NCBI GenBank assembly: GCA_900555045.1
Contig: USJW01000147.1
Location: 1 to 9,792, forward strand
Direction: 5' to 3'
DNA length: 9,792 nt
From: an uncultured Clostridium sp.
Lineage (GTDB): Bacteria; Bacillota; Clostridia; Lachnospirales; Lachnospiraceae
The notes under the pieces are model-generated. The model saw nothing but the letters and a program-made list of their open reading frames with translations. It was not told the origin of the DNA and made no database searches. Made by a program: the position numbers and the translations under genes. Each line of letters opens with the position of its first letter. Positions within the stretch are counted from its first letter, which is position 1. Positions 1-7,318 of the stretch are shown piece by piece.

Positions 1-527
1 GTGGCGAGGGAGACCGGGGCGGCGGGAACCGCCGCCCCGGTCATTCTTCGCGCAGCGAAGATGATGAGCCGCGCGAGCGCGGCCTGGGCCGCCAGGCGGT
101 AGCCGGCGGCTTTCACGTGAAGCTCATCCGCCAGCTGCGCAAGCAGCCCCTCCACGAAGGGGCGCTCCTCGTCCGCGAGCCGCAGCACGCCCCAGTGCTT
201 CTCAAAGAAGCCCTCCAGCGTCATCTCCCCGGTGGCGGAGAAAAAGCCTGAGAAGGGCTCCTCCTGAAGCCCGATCAGGATGCGGTCGTGGCTGCCCCCG
301 CCCGCCTGGCTGGTCTGGTGGACCTGCCTGCGGTTGATGAACACCAGGCACCCGCCCGTGACCTCGTAGGTCTGCTTCTCGATGAAGTAATACCGCTTCC
401 CGTCGAGCAGGTAGTAGATCTCGTAGGCGTCGTGCAGGTGCTTGGAGGGCATGGAAAATTCGTCCTCCCGGCGGATCCGGTCGATGGTGATCCCGTCCAT
501 TTTTTCGTCAAACAGAACCTGCTGCAT
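1..527 (-). CDS. AraC-family transcriptional regulator, partial (sensor half only)
   Basis: The reading frame starts at 527 and stays open to the window edge, giving 175 codons with no stop, so only the N-terminal half is present. The start is preceded by a GGGAGGG ribosome binding site with a 7-base gap. The visible part is a cupin-type ligand-binding domain typical of AraC sugar regulators: H30 and H32 lie in a HDAYEIYYLLDG segment (from H32), followed by a YYFI strand, a GCLVFINRRQVHQT segment with H70, and a helical linker from about residue 100. The paired AraC-type helix-turn-helix would lie beyond position 1 and cannot be confirmed. It is divergent from the GH4 alpha-galacturonidase gene, which it probably controls in response to a pectin-derived sugar. 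The regulator family is fairly secure; the ligand and target are inferred. Confidence 0.82.
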   Translation of the reverse strand, partial: MQQVLFDEKMDGITIDRIRREDEFSMPSKHLHDAYEIYYLLDGKRYYFIEKQTYEVTGGCLVFINRRQVHQTSQAGGGSHDRILIGLQEEPFSGFFSATGEMTLEGFFEKHWGVLRLADEERPFVEGLLAQLADELHVKAAGYRLAAQAALARLIIFAARRMTGAAVPAAPVSLA

Positions 528-561
528 GTCAGTTCCCTCCCACATCTGTGAAAAAGTAAAT

Positions 562-590
562 ATCGTACGATTTTAAACGGAAAATGTCAA
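562..590 (-). promoter_or_regulatory. Probable sigma-A promoter of the AraC-family gene
   Basis: On the minus strand a perfect TTGACA (585-590) is separated by 17 bases from TACGAT (562-567), which matches the -10 consensus at four of six positions. The start codon lies at 527, leaving a short leader that contains the ribosome binding site. The -10 is embedded in a perfect 10-base palindrome, ATCGTACGAT (562-571), which could be an operator or chance. Confidence 0.6.
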
Positions 591-598
591 GATTCTAT

Positions 599-627
599 AA
601 GACAATTATACTTAATTTATTTATAAT
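599..627 (+). promoter_or_regulatory. Probable sigma-A promoter of the GH4 gene
   Basis: AAGACA (599-604, four of six -35 consensus bases) is 17 bases upstream of a perfect TATAAT (622-627). The predicted transcript would start near 634, about 39 bases before the GH4 start codon. It lies back to back with the AraC promoter, whose -35 ends only 8 bases away, so one regulator bound here could affect both genes. Confidence 0.6.
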
Positions 628-672
628 GTCCAGTAGAGAGAGCAGTACGGAAAACAAAAGGAGGAAAAAATC

Positions 673-2073
673 ATGTTCTATTCCGACAACCGAGTTACCG
701 ATGTCCAGATCGCCTACATCGGAGGCGGGTCCCGCGGCTGGGCCTGGACGTTTATGACGGATCTGGCCCTGGAGCCGTCCCTTGGCGGCACCATCCGCCT
801 TTACGACATCGACGAGAATGCCGCGAGGGCCAACGAGGCCATCGGCAATCATTTAAGCGGCCGCCCGGAGGCTGTGGGCAAGTGGCGCTATGAGACCAGG
901 AAAAGTCTTAAGGAGGCGTTGGACGGTGCAGATTTCGTGGTGATATCCATCCTGCCCGGCACCTTCGACGAGATGGCGGTGGACGTACATATGCCGGAGC
1001 GCCTGGGAATCTATCAGTCCGTGGGCGACACCGCGGGCCCCGGCGGCATGATGCGGGCCCTGCGCACGATTCCCATGTTTGTGGAGATCGCCGAGGCCAT
1101 CAAGGCCTACGCGCCCCAGGCATGGGTCATCAACTACACCAACCCCATGTCCCTGTGCGTGAAGACGCTCTACCGCGTGTTCCCGCAGATCAAGGCCTTC
1201 GGCTGCTGCCATGAGGTGTTCGGCACCCAGAAGGTGTTAAAGGGAATCGCCGAGGAGACGCTGGGGATCGGGGAGATCGACCGCCGGGACGTGCACGTCA
1301 ACGTCCTGGGAATCAACCACTTCACCTGGTTCGACTATGCCTCCTACAAGGGAATCGATTTATTCCCCGTGTACCGGGACTACATTGAAAAGCACTTTGA
1401 GGAGGGCTATGAGGAGCCGGACAAGAACTGGGCCAACTCCACCTTCGATTGCGCGCACCGGGTGAAATTCGACCTGTTTAACCGGTTCGGGCTGATCGCC
1501 GCGGCCGGGGACCGCCATCTGGCGGAGTTTATGCCGGGCGACGAGTACTTAAGAGACCCGGAGACGGTAGCCGGCTGGAAGTTCGGCCTCACCACGGTCC
1601 AGTGGCGCAAGGATGACTTGAAGGCGCGCCTGGACAAGAGCCACAGGCTGCTCACAGGCCAGGAGGAAGTGAAGCTTGAACCCACCGGCGAGGAGGGAAT
1701 CCTTCTCATCAAGGCGCTCTGCGGCCTGGGCCAGGTGGTCAGCAACGTGAACATCCTAAACACCGGCCTTCAGATCCCCAACCTCCCCGCGTACTCGGTG
1801 GTGGAGACCAACGCGGTGTTCGACCGGAACACCATCCGTCCCCTGGTGGCCGGGGAGCTGCCTGCACCGATCCGCAGCCTGATTCTGCCGCACGTGGAGA
1901 ACCACGAGCGGATCCTGACCGCGGCGCTCACCTGCGACCGCGAGCTGGTGGTGGAGGCCTTCATGGCGGACCCGCAGATCATCGGGAAAAAGTGCAGCGA
2001 GCAGGACGTGCGCGCCCTGGTGAGCGACATGCTGGAGGGCACCAGGCGGTATCTGCCCTGCGGGTGGTTCTAA
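673..2073 (+). CDS. GH4 family NAD-dependent glycosidase, probable alpha-galacturonidase (LplD-like)
   Basis: This 466-residue protein is a full-length glycoside hydrolase family 4 member, a cytoplasmic NAD+ and Mn2+ dependent enzyme class that cleaves by redox-assisted elimination. Seen in the sequence: a Rossmann nucleotide loop GGGSRGW at 17-23, the acidic strand end YDID at 44-47, GDTAGPGG at 118-125, INYTNP at 153-158, CHEV at 179-182 and GINHF at 213-217. C179 and H216 correspond to the usual metal ligands. GH4 enzymes differ at the Cys-His motif, and CHEV is the form reported for alpha-galacturonidases such as Bacillus subtilis LplD; that assigns the likely substrate as small alpha-galacturonides from pectin. 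An AGGAGG site with an 8-base gap supports this start. The gene is divergent from an AraC regulator. No transporter is visible in the window. Confidence 0.88.
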   Translation: MFYSDNRVTDVQIAYIGGGSRGWAWTFMTDLALEPSLGGTIRLYDIDENAARANEAIGNHLSGRPEAVGKWRYETRKSLKEALDGADFVVISILPGTFDEMAVDVHMPERLGIYQSVGDTAGPGGMMRALRTIPMFVEIAEAIKAYAPQAWVINYTNPMSLCVKTLYRVFPQIKAFGCCHEVFGTQKVLKGIAEETLGIGEIDRRDVHVNVLGINHFTWFDYASYKGIDLFPVYRDYIEKHFEEGYEEPDKNWANSTFDCAHRVKFDLFNRFGLIAAAGDRHLAEFMPGDEYLRDPETVAGWKFGLTTVQWRKDDLKARLDKSHRLLTGQEEVKLEPTGEEGILLIKALCGLGQVVSNVNILNTGLQIPNLPAYSVVETNAVFDRNTIRPLVAGELPAPIRSLILPHVENHERILTAALTCDRELVVEAFMADPQIIGKKCSEQDVRALVSDMLEGTRRYLPCGWF

Positions 2074-2105
2074 CCGTTTAATCCGCATCTTTTTCTTCCA
2101 AATCC

Positions 2106-2123
2106 GGCCATGTGGCCTTTTTT
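2106..2123 (+). terminator. Possible weak terminator after the GH4 gene
   Basis: GGCC, a four-base loop and GGCC are followed directly by six T (2118-2123). The stem is only 4 base pairs and does not extend outward, so termination would be inefficient. It ends just before the deoB -10 element. Confidence 0.25.
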
Positions 2124-2132
2124 GCCGATGTG

Positions 2133-2141
2133 TGGTATAGT
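2133..2141 (+). promoter_or_regulatory. Probable extended -10 promoter of deoB
   Basis: TGGTATAGT is an extended -10 element (TG, one base, then a five-of-six match to TATAAT). No good -35 is seen 16-18 bases upstream, as is common for extended -10 promoters. It would start transcription near 2148, about 34 bases before the deoB ATG. Confidence 0.45.
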
Positions 2142-2181
2142 ATTCTTATTACATTGGAACTTCACATACAAGGAGGTAGCA

Positions 2182-3372
2182 ATGAAACCATATAAGCGTA
2201 TTTTTACCATTGTCATCGACTCCATGGGCATCGGGGCCGCGCCGGACGCGGAAAAATTCGGCGACGCGGGCTGCGACACGCTGGGCCACATCGACGAGCA
2301 CATGCCGTCCTTCAAGCTCCCGAACATGGCGAAGCTTGGCATCACCGCCCTGCACCCGCTGACGCATGTGGCGGCGCCGGAGAAGACCGAGGGCTACCAG
2401 CTGCGCCTGATCGAGGCCAGCGTGGGCAAGGACACCATGACCGGACACTGGGAGATGATGGGGTTACACATCACCACGCCGTTTCAGACGTTCACGGACA
2501 CCGGTTTTCCGAAGGAGCTGATCGACGAGCTGAGCCGCCGCACCGGGCACAAGATCGTGGGCAACAAGTCCGCCAGCGGAACGGAGATTTTGGACGAGCT
2601 GGGCGAGCACGAGATCGCCACCGGGGACATGATCGTATACACGTCTGCGGACTCGGTGCTGCAGATCTGTGGAAACGAGGAGACCTTCGGCTTAGACGAG
2701 CTGTACCGCTGCTGTGAGATCGCCAGGGAGCTGACCCTGCGGGACGAGTGGAAGGTGGGCCGCGTCATCGCCAGACCCTACGTGGGCCGCAAAAAGGGCG
2801 AGTTCAAGCGCACGGCCAACCGCCACGACTACGCGTTAAAGCCCTACGGGCAGACCACCTTAAACGCGTTAAAGGACGCAGGGTTTGACGTGATCAGCGT
2901 GGGCAAGATCAAGGACATCTTCGACGGAGAGGGGATCACGGAGGCCTACAAGTCCAAGAGCAGCGTCCACGGCATGGAGCAGACCATCGAGTTGGCGGAC
3001 CACGACTTTAAGGGCTTGTGCTTCGTAAACCTGGTGGACTTCGACGCGCTGTGGGGCCACCGCCGCAACCCCGAGGGCTACGGCCAGGAGCTGGAGCGCT
3101 TTGACGAGAAGCTGGGCGTTCTGTTAGGCAAGCTGCGGGAGGACGACCTGTTACTCATCACGGCGGACCACGGAAACGATCCCACCTACAAGGGCACGGA
3201 CCACACCCGCGAGATGGTGCCGCTTCTGGCCTACTCCCCGTCCATGTCGGGCGGCGGCCGCCTGGCGGATGAGCATACCTTTGCGGTGATCGGCGCCACC
3301 ATCGCCGAAAACTTCGGCGTGGATATGCCGGAGGGGACCATCGGGGAGTCCATTCTGGGACAGCTGAAATAG
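2182..3372 (+). CDS. deoB: Phosphopentomutase
   Basis: DeoB interconverts ribose 1-phosphate or deoxyribose 1-phosphate with the 5-phosphates, linking nucleoside breakdown to central metabolism in the cytoplasm. The 396-residue product has the usual length and the alkaline-phosphatase-superfamily core: IDSMGIGAAPD with metal ligand D13, VGKDTMTGHWE with the phosphorylated threonine T85, VDFDALWGH with D288 and H293, ITADHGND with D329 and H330, and GTDHTRE with H341. These correspond to the di-manganese site and catalytic Thr of characterised bacterial enzymes. The start at 2182 has AGGAGG at 2171-2176; the frame is open further upstream to 2110, but that extension lacks a ribosome binding site and overlaps the promoter. 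No other deo or nucleoside phosphorylase genes adjoin it, so it appears to be transcribed alone and ends at a strong terminator. Confidence 0.96.
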   Translation: MKPYKRIFTIVIDSMGIGAAPDAEKFGDAGCDTLGHIDEHMPSFKLPNMAKLGITALHPLTHVAAPEKTEGYQLRLIEASVGKDTMTGHWEMMGLHITTPFQTFTDTGFPKELIDELSRRTGHKIVGNKSASGTEILDELGEHEIATGDMIVYTSADSVLQICGNEETFGLDELYRCCEIARELTLRDEWKVGRVIARPYVGRKKGEFKRTANRHDYALKPYGQTTLNALKDAGFDVISVGKIKDIFDGEGITEAYKSKSSVHGMEQTIELADHDFKGLCFVNLVDFDALWGHRRNPEGYGQELERFDEKLGVLLGKLREDDLLLITADHGNDPTYKGTDHTREMVPLLAYSPSMSGGGRLADEHTFAVIGATIAENFGVDMPEGTIGESILGQLK

Positions 3373-3383
3373 AAGACTGATCG

Positions 3384-3428
3384 GAAAAAAGGATCCGGGC
3401 ATTTTCAAATTTGCCCGGATCTTTTTTT
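3384..3428. terminator. Bidirectional rho-independent terminator between deoB and the GGDEF gene
   Basis: A 10-base-pair GC-rich stem (3392-3401 with 3412-3421; GATCCGGGCA and its complement) encloses a 10-base loop. It is flanked by A6 on the left (3385-3390) and T7 on the right (3422-3428). It therefore reads as a terminator for deoB on the plus strand and for the convergent cyclase gene on the minus strand. Confidence 0.9.
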
Positions 3429-3496
3429 AAGATATTCGATTGTTTCGCCTCCGCACCCGTGGAGCCGCCATTTCTCTCATCTGTCTCACTTATCGG

Positions 3497-5968
3497 TCAC
3501 CGGTCCCCGTTTGCAATCCAGTACCGGTTTCTGCCCGAGTTTTTCGCCTCGTAGAGCGCCTGGTCCGCCGCCTCGTAGAGGACATCATAGTCGCAGCCCC
3601 TGGCGGCAAAGGCCGCGCCCACGCTGACGGTGATGGGACAGTCCGCGGTCAGGGGCAGCCGGGAGGCCTGCTCGCAGACCGCCTGGCACTTGGCGGTGAG
3701 GGAGCGCCGGTCCGGCACCGAGGGCATGAACACCAAAAATTCGTCCCCGCCCGGGCGGCCGATGATGTCGCCGGTGCGGAAGTTCGTCTGGAGCAGCTTT
3801 GCCACCATGCGCAGCGCCTCGTCGCCACGCAGATGGCCGTAGGTGTCGTTGATCTCCTTAAAGTGGTCCACGTCGATCAACAGCAGCGCGCCCCGCTGTC
3901 CGTCGGGGAGCTTCTCCAACGCCTCGCTCACCAGGGAGCGGCAGGCACCGGTGTTGTAGAGCTGAGTCAGGCTGTCGAGGCTGGCCTCCTTGACCAGCTC
4001 GTCCTGGAACCGCTTTTCCTCGTCGATGCGGTTGAGCTTCCCGATCACGTAGGCCGGGGTGGAGCGGTCGTAGATGGTCTCCACCGCCAGGCGCAGCCAG
4101 TGGGGCTGCCCGTCGATGCAGGGGATCACCACTTCCTTTATGCCGTCGCCGGAGAGGAGCGTTCGGATGAACGCCTGGCCGGACGGGTCGTCCTTTAAAT
4201 CCGCGCGGGTGTACTCCCGCAGCTCAAAATTCTCCGAGTCCTTGGAGGGAATGTTCACCAGCAGCAGGCCGGTGGCCAGGTTGTACTCGAAAAAGTATTC
4301 ATTCACCAGCGCGTACACCCGGAAATGCTTTTTTAACTCCAGCGCGTTTCTGCGGTTGGCCCGGGCGCGCAGCCGCAGGGCGTTCAGCAGAACCGCGATG
4401 ACGGTCAGGGCGGTGAACACGGTTACGATGACGGATTCCATCGCGTTTTCACGGATCAGGTCCACGACGGAGAGGGGACGCTGAACCACGGTGTTCCTGC
4501 CGATGATGGTCTGGAGGTCCGCGGGGGGCAAGGCATAGATCACCTTGTTCAGGATGCTGAGCAGCTCCATGTCCTCCGATTTCACCACGCCGAAGCTGAA
4601 CTTGAGCAGATCGTCGTTCTGGGGAATCAGCTTAAAGTTCCGGTACTCGGGAATGTTTACATAATACTGGGCCGTGTAGGCGTCCACACAGGTGAAATCC
4701 GCCCGGCCCTTGAGGATCGCCCGAAGGCATTCCTCGGAGGTGTTTAGGTAGGACACATTTTCCGTAAACTCCTGCTGGTTGAAGGGCCAGGAGACGGCGA
4801 TGGTCTTTTGGTCCAGGCAGGCCTGGGACTCCGGCTCAAGGCTTAAAAGAATATGGGTGGCCGTGAGGTAGGGCCTGGTCATGGAGATGTTCTGTTTTCT
4901 GGCCAGGTCATAGTTGTAGGGCATACCGGCAACCATCTGGATCTCCCCGTCCTGCGCCAGGCGGTACAGTTCCTTTGGCGAGTCCACCGGAATCAACTGG
5001 AATTCAAGCCCGCTCTTGTCCGAGACATAGTTCAGGAGCTGCACGGAGATGCCGCTCAATTCCCCCTTGGTCTCAGAGTAATACTGGTAAGGGGGCTGGG
5101 AGGTCAGCACGCCCACGTTCAACACCTTTGACGTGCGGATGTACTCCAGCTCACCCTCGGAAAATCGCAGCGTCTTCTCGCGCGGGGAGAAATAGGTCTC
5201 ATACAGGGCAGTGGCAAAGTAAGGGTTGGCCTGATCGATGTTTAGGAGGGCGGAATTCAGCTCGTCCATCAGCTCAGGATTCTGCCCTTTGGTGGTGATG
5301 AAGTAAAAGGGCTTGAAGGCGAAGTGGGCGATGGTGCGCAGGCCCTCCTGGTAAATCATACTGCTGCTCAAAATCATATCCGCATGGCCGTTTTTCAGGG
5401 CGTCCAGCTGCTCCGCCTTGTTGCGGCACATCACATACTCCGGCGTGATCAGGTTCATGGCACAGTAGTCCTGAAGCTCCTTCATCCGCACCACCCCCTG
5501 GGAGAGCACGGCGATCCGGTAGGTCTGGGGGACCAGGGAGTTGATCACGAAATCCTGGCTGCTGTCGATGGGAACCTGCAGCACGGTCTCCGACACCCCG
5601 TAGCTGTGGCTGGCGTAGTCGAACTGTGAGGCCATATTCTGGGTGTAGAGCATACCGCCCATCAGGTCGATCTCGCCGTTTCGCAGCATATCTAAGAGCC
5701 TTAGCAGGCTTTCGTCCGAGTCCCCGGCGACCTCCACGAACTCATAGTCCCAGCCGGTGTACTGCGCGATCTCCTCCAAATATTCATAGGTGTATCCATA
5801 ATAGTTTCCGTCCGCGTCCTTGTCCGTCAGCCCCGCCTGAATCGGGTATCCGACCCGCACCGTGCGGGTGGACAGGGGCTGGCCGTACACGGTGAGGGAC
5901 AGCGCGGCAGTCACCAAAAAAGAAGCGATCAGGGCCATGAAAAATGTTGGTGCATTTTTTCGGAACAT
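3497..5968 (-). CDS. Membrane diguanylate cyclase with tandem solute-binding sensor domains, PAS-like domain and GGDEF
   Basis: The 823-residue protein reads as a ligand-sensing producer of cyclic di-GMP. An N-terminal hydrophobic segment (about 10-29) anchors or exports two family-3 solute-binding-type domains (about 36-260 and 281-495), the type that binds amino acids in ABC transport. A membrane helix follows (about 512-530), then a PAS-like domain (about 545-648), then GGDEF (about 660-818). The catalytic domain is complete: D699 and D742 for metal, N707 and D716 for guanine, GGDEF at 740-744, and RTGD at 731-734 exactly five residues upstream, matching the product-inhibition I-site. No EAL domain is present. 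The start has an AGAGGAG site with a short gap. It is convergent with deoB, divergent from the SIMPL gene and appears monocistronic. The ligand is unknown; amino acids are only a family-based guess. Confidence 0.93.
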   Translation of the reverse strand: MFRKNAPTFFMALIASFLVTAALSLTVYGQPLSTRTVRVGYPIQAGLTDKDADGNYYGYTYEYLEEIAQYTGWDYEFVEVAGDSDESLLRLLDMLRNGEIDLMGGMLYTQNMASQFDYASHSYGVSETVLQVPIDSSQDFVINSLVPQTYRIAVLSQGVVRMKELQDYCAMNLITPEYVMCRNKAEQLDALKNGHADMILSSSMIYQEGLRTIAHFAFKPFYFITTKGQNPELMDELNSALLNIDQANPYFATALYETYFSPREKTLRFSEGELEYIRTSKVLNVGVLTSQPPYQYYSETKGELSGISVQLLNYVSDKSGLEFQLIPVDSPKELYRLAQDGEIQMVAGMPYNYDLARKQNISMTRPYLTATHILLSLEPESQACLDQKTIAVSWPFNQQEFTENVSYLNTSEECLRAILKGRADFTCVDAYTAQYYVNIPEYRNFKLIPQNDDLLKFSFGVVKSEDMELLSILNKVIYALPPADLQTIIGRNTVVQRPLSVVDLIRENAMESVIVTVFTALTVIAVLLNALRLRARANRRNALELKKHFRVYALVNEYFFEYNLATGLLLVNIPSKDSENFELREYTRADLKDDPSGQAFIRTLLSGDGIKEVVIPCIDGQPHWLRLAVETIYDRSTPAYVIGKLNRIDEEKRFQDELVKEASLDSLTQLYNTGACRSLVSEALEKLPDGQRGALLLIDVDHFKEINDTYGHLRGDEALRMVAKLLQTNFRTGDIIGRPGGDEFLVFMPSVPDRRSLTAKCQAVCEQASRLPLTADCPITVSVGAAFAARGCDYDVLYEAADQALYEAKNSGRNRYWIANGDR

Positions 5969-6002
5969 GATTGGCTCCTCTCATGTAATCGTTATATGTC
6001 CT

Positions 6003-6031
6003 ATTATACAGAGTCGAATTGGGTTCGGCAA
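6003..6031 (-). promoter_or_regulatory. Sigma-A promoter of the diguanylate cyclase gene
   Basis: On the minus strand TTGCCG (6026-6031) is followed after 17 bases by a perfect TATAAT (6003-6008). The transcript would start about 28 bases before the ATG at 5968, leaving room for the AGAGGAG ribosome binding site. Confidence 0.7.
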
Positions 6032-6086
6032 GGTGGAAAAAGCTGCATCTTAAGAAAAAAGTATCTATGCCCCGGACGGGATTTTG

Positions 6087-6095
6087 TGCTATAAT
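6087..6095 (+). promoter_or_regulatory. Probable extended -10 promoter of the SIMPL-VOC pair
   Basis: TGCTATAAT combines the TG extension with a perfect -10 hexamer (6090-6095). No convincing -35 is seen. The start codon at 6132 lies 36 bases downstream of the hexamer, with a GGGGAGGGG ribosome binding site between them. Confidence 0.55.
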
Positions 6096-6131
6096 AAAGT
6101 TCATATCGGCATGGGGAGGGGAAAGAAATTT

Positions 6132-6917
6132 ATGGACGAAATGAATGAGAAAAAGGGCGGAAATCTGTTTATGCAGTACCGTCCCGTCCTGATCGCGCTG
6201 ATCGCCGGAATCTGCGCAATTATCTGCGTCAGCATCATGACCGGCAACGTGGTGGACTACAAGCGGAGCGCGGCGGGCAGCGGCTTTTCGGCCACCGGCT
6301 CGGCCAGCGTGGATTTTGAGTCCGACCTGGTGGTGTGGCGGGGCAGCTTCTCCGTGCACGGGGATACGCCCAAAGACGCTTACGCGCAGCTCAGCAGGGA
6401 CGGGGATATCGTGCGCTCCTATCTGAAGGACAACGGCGTGGCGGATGACGAGTTCATTTTCAGCTCCGTCAGCATCGCGCAGACCTACACCTCCCGCTAC
6501 GACGAGGAGGGGCGCTACATCGGGGATGAGGCCGACGGCTACGAGCTGACCCAGGCCATGACGGTGACCTCAAAGGACATCGACAAGGTGGAGTTAATCT
6601 CCCGGGATATCACCAAGCTGATCGAATCCGGCGTGGTGCTGGAGTCCGACCGCCCGGAGTACTACTACACGAAGCTGGACGAGCTGAAGCTGGATCTGAT
6701 CTCCAAGGCCACGGCCAACGCCAAGGAGCGAATTGATTTGATGGCGGAGGGCTGCGGCGCGCAGACGGGCAAGCTCCTCACCTCCAGCCTGGGCGTTTTC
6801 CAGATCACGGCCACCAACTCGGGGACGGAGTCCTACAGCTACGGCGGCTCATTCAACACAAGCTCGCGGTATAAGACGGCCAACATCACGGTTCGGCTGA
6901 ATTATTCTGTTAAATAA
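6132..6917 (+). CDS. Membrane-anchored SIMPL-domain (DUF541) protein
   Basis: A 261-residue protein with a short charged N-terminus, one hydrophobic segment (about 18-37) and a long extracytoplasmic region carrying a SIMPL/DUF541 fold (about 50-258). Supporting features are the early GSGFSATGSASVDFESD strand pair, the alternating polar and hydrophobic strands, the YELTQAMTVTSKDIDKVELISRDITKLIESG segment and the final ITVRLNYSVK strand, as in this family. SIMPL proteins are widespread, often bound to the cell surface or periplasm; the family function is poorly defined, with relatives linked to stress tolerance or oligomeric assemblies. The chosen start follows GGGGAGGGG by ten bases; ATG at 6141 is an alternative, while an upstream TTG at 6084 overlaps the promoter. 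It is probably cotranscribed with the VOC gene 25 bases downstream. The family call is good; the role is unknown. Confidence 0.85.
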   Translation: MDEMNEKKGGNLFMQYRPVLIALIAGICAIICVSIMTGNVVDYKRSAAGSGFSATGSASVDFESDLVVWRGSFSVHGDTPKDAYAQLSRDGDIVRSYLKDNGVADDEFIFSSVSIAQTYTSRYDEEGRYIGDEADGYELTQAMTVTSKDIDKVELISRDITKLIESGVVLESDRPEYYYTKLDELKLDLISKATANAKERIDLMAEGCGAQTGKLLTSSLGVFQITATNSGTESYSYGGSFNTSSRYKTANITVRLNYSVK

Positions 6918-6942
6918 ACATTGACATTTGGAGGACAAGAAC

Positions 6943-7308
6943 ATGGAAAAAAGTGCAGTAGAGTTGTTTGACATGAAGGTGGCGCACGTGGGAATTAACG
7001 CGGCAAACCAGAAAGAGAGCGCCGCGTGGGCGGGAGATTTCCTCCGCCTGATGGGACTTCCCACACGCGAGACTCCGGTTTCCTACTTCTGTGGGGAATT
7101 AGTTGAGATCATGAACGAGAACGGCCGCGGAACCCACGGCCACATCGGCTTTACCGTGAACGATCTGGAGGCTGCGATTCGGTATTTTGAGGAGCGCGGG
7201 ATGAAGACGATTGAGGAGACAAAGAAGTTCGACGCGGACGGGAAATGTACGTTTACGTACCTGGAGGGCGAGATCGCAGGATTTGCGATTCATCTGATTC
7301 AGGCGTGA
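6943..7308 (+). CDS. Small VOC (glyoxalase/bleomycin-resistance fold) protein, related to the accessory domain of KDPG aldolases
   Basis: A 121-residue single-domain protein with the paired beta-alpha-beta-beta-beta layout of the vicinal oxygen chelate superfamily. It starts with KVAHVGINA (H15), has GELVEIMNE (E55) ending the first half, THGHIGFTVNDLEAAIRYFEERG opening the second half (H67) and GEIAGFAIHLIQ (H117) at the end. H15, E55, H67 and H117 sit where VOC metal ligands are expected, with His where many enzymes have Glu at the last position. From memory, the pattern closely resembles a domain fused to the C-terminus of some clostridial 2-dehydro-3-deoxyphosphogluconate aldolases; a search would be needed to confirm. 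The ATG at 6943 follows GGAGG with an 8-base gap. It lies downstream of the SIMPL gene, probably in one transcript. The exact reaction, if any, is unknown. Confidence 0.85.
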   Translation: MEKSAVELFDMKVAHVGINAANQKESAAWAGDFLRLMGLPTRETPVSYFCGELVEIMNENGRGTHGHIGFTVNDLEAAIRYFEERGMKTIEETKKFDADGKCTFTYLEGEIAGFAIHLIQA

Positions 7309-7318
7309 GAAAAACGAG

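Noticed and set aside
2110..2181. Longer N-terminus for DeoB
   Set aside because: The frame is open to 2110, but the extension lacks a ribosome binding site, overlaps the promoter and is absent from the normal family length; ATG 2182 has AGGAGG upstream.
3440..4198. 252-codon plus-strand open frame opposite the GGDEF domain
   Set aside because: It is antisense to a well-defined diguanylate cyclase and its translation shows no family features; long antisense frames are common in GC-rich genes.
6084..6131. TTG start at 6084 for the SIMPL protein
   Set aside because: It overlaps the -10 element and would place 16 residues before the well-supported ATG at 6132.
6928..6942. TTG start at 6928 for the VOC protein
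   Set aside because: The ribosome binding site GGAGG lies inside that extension and is correctly spaced for ATG 6943.
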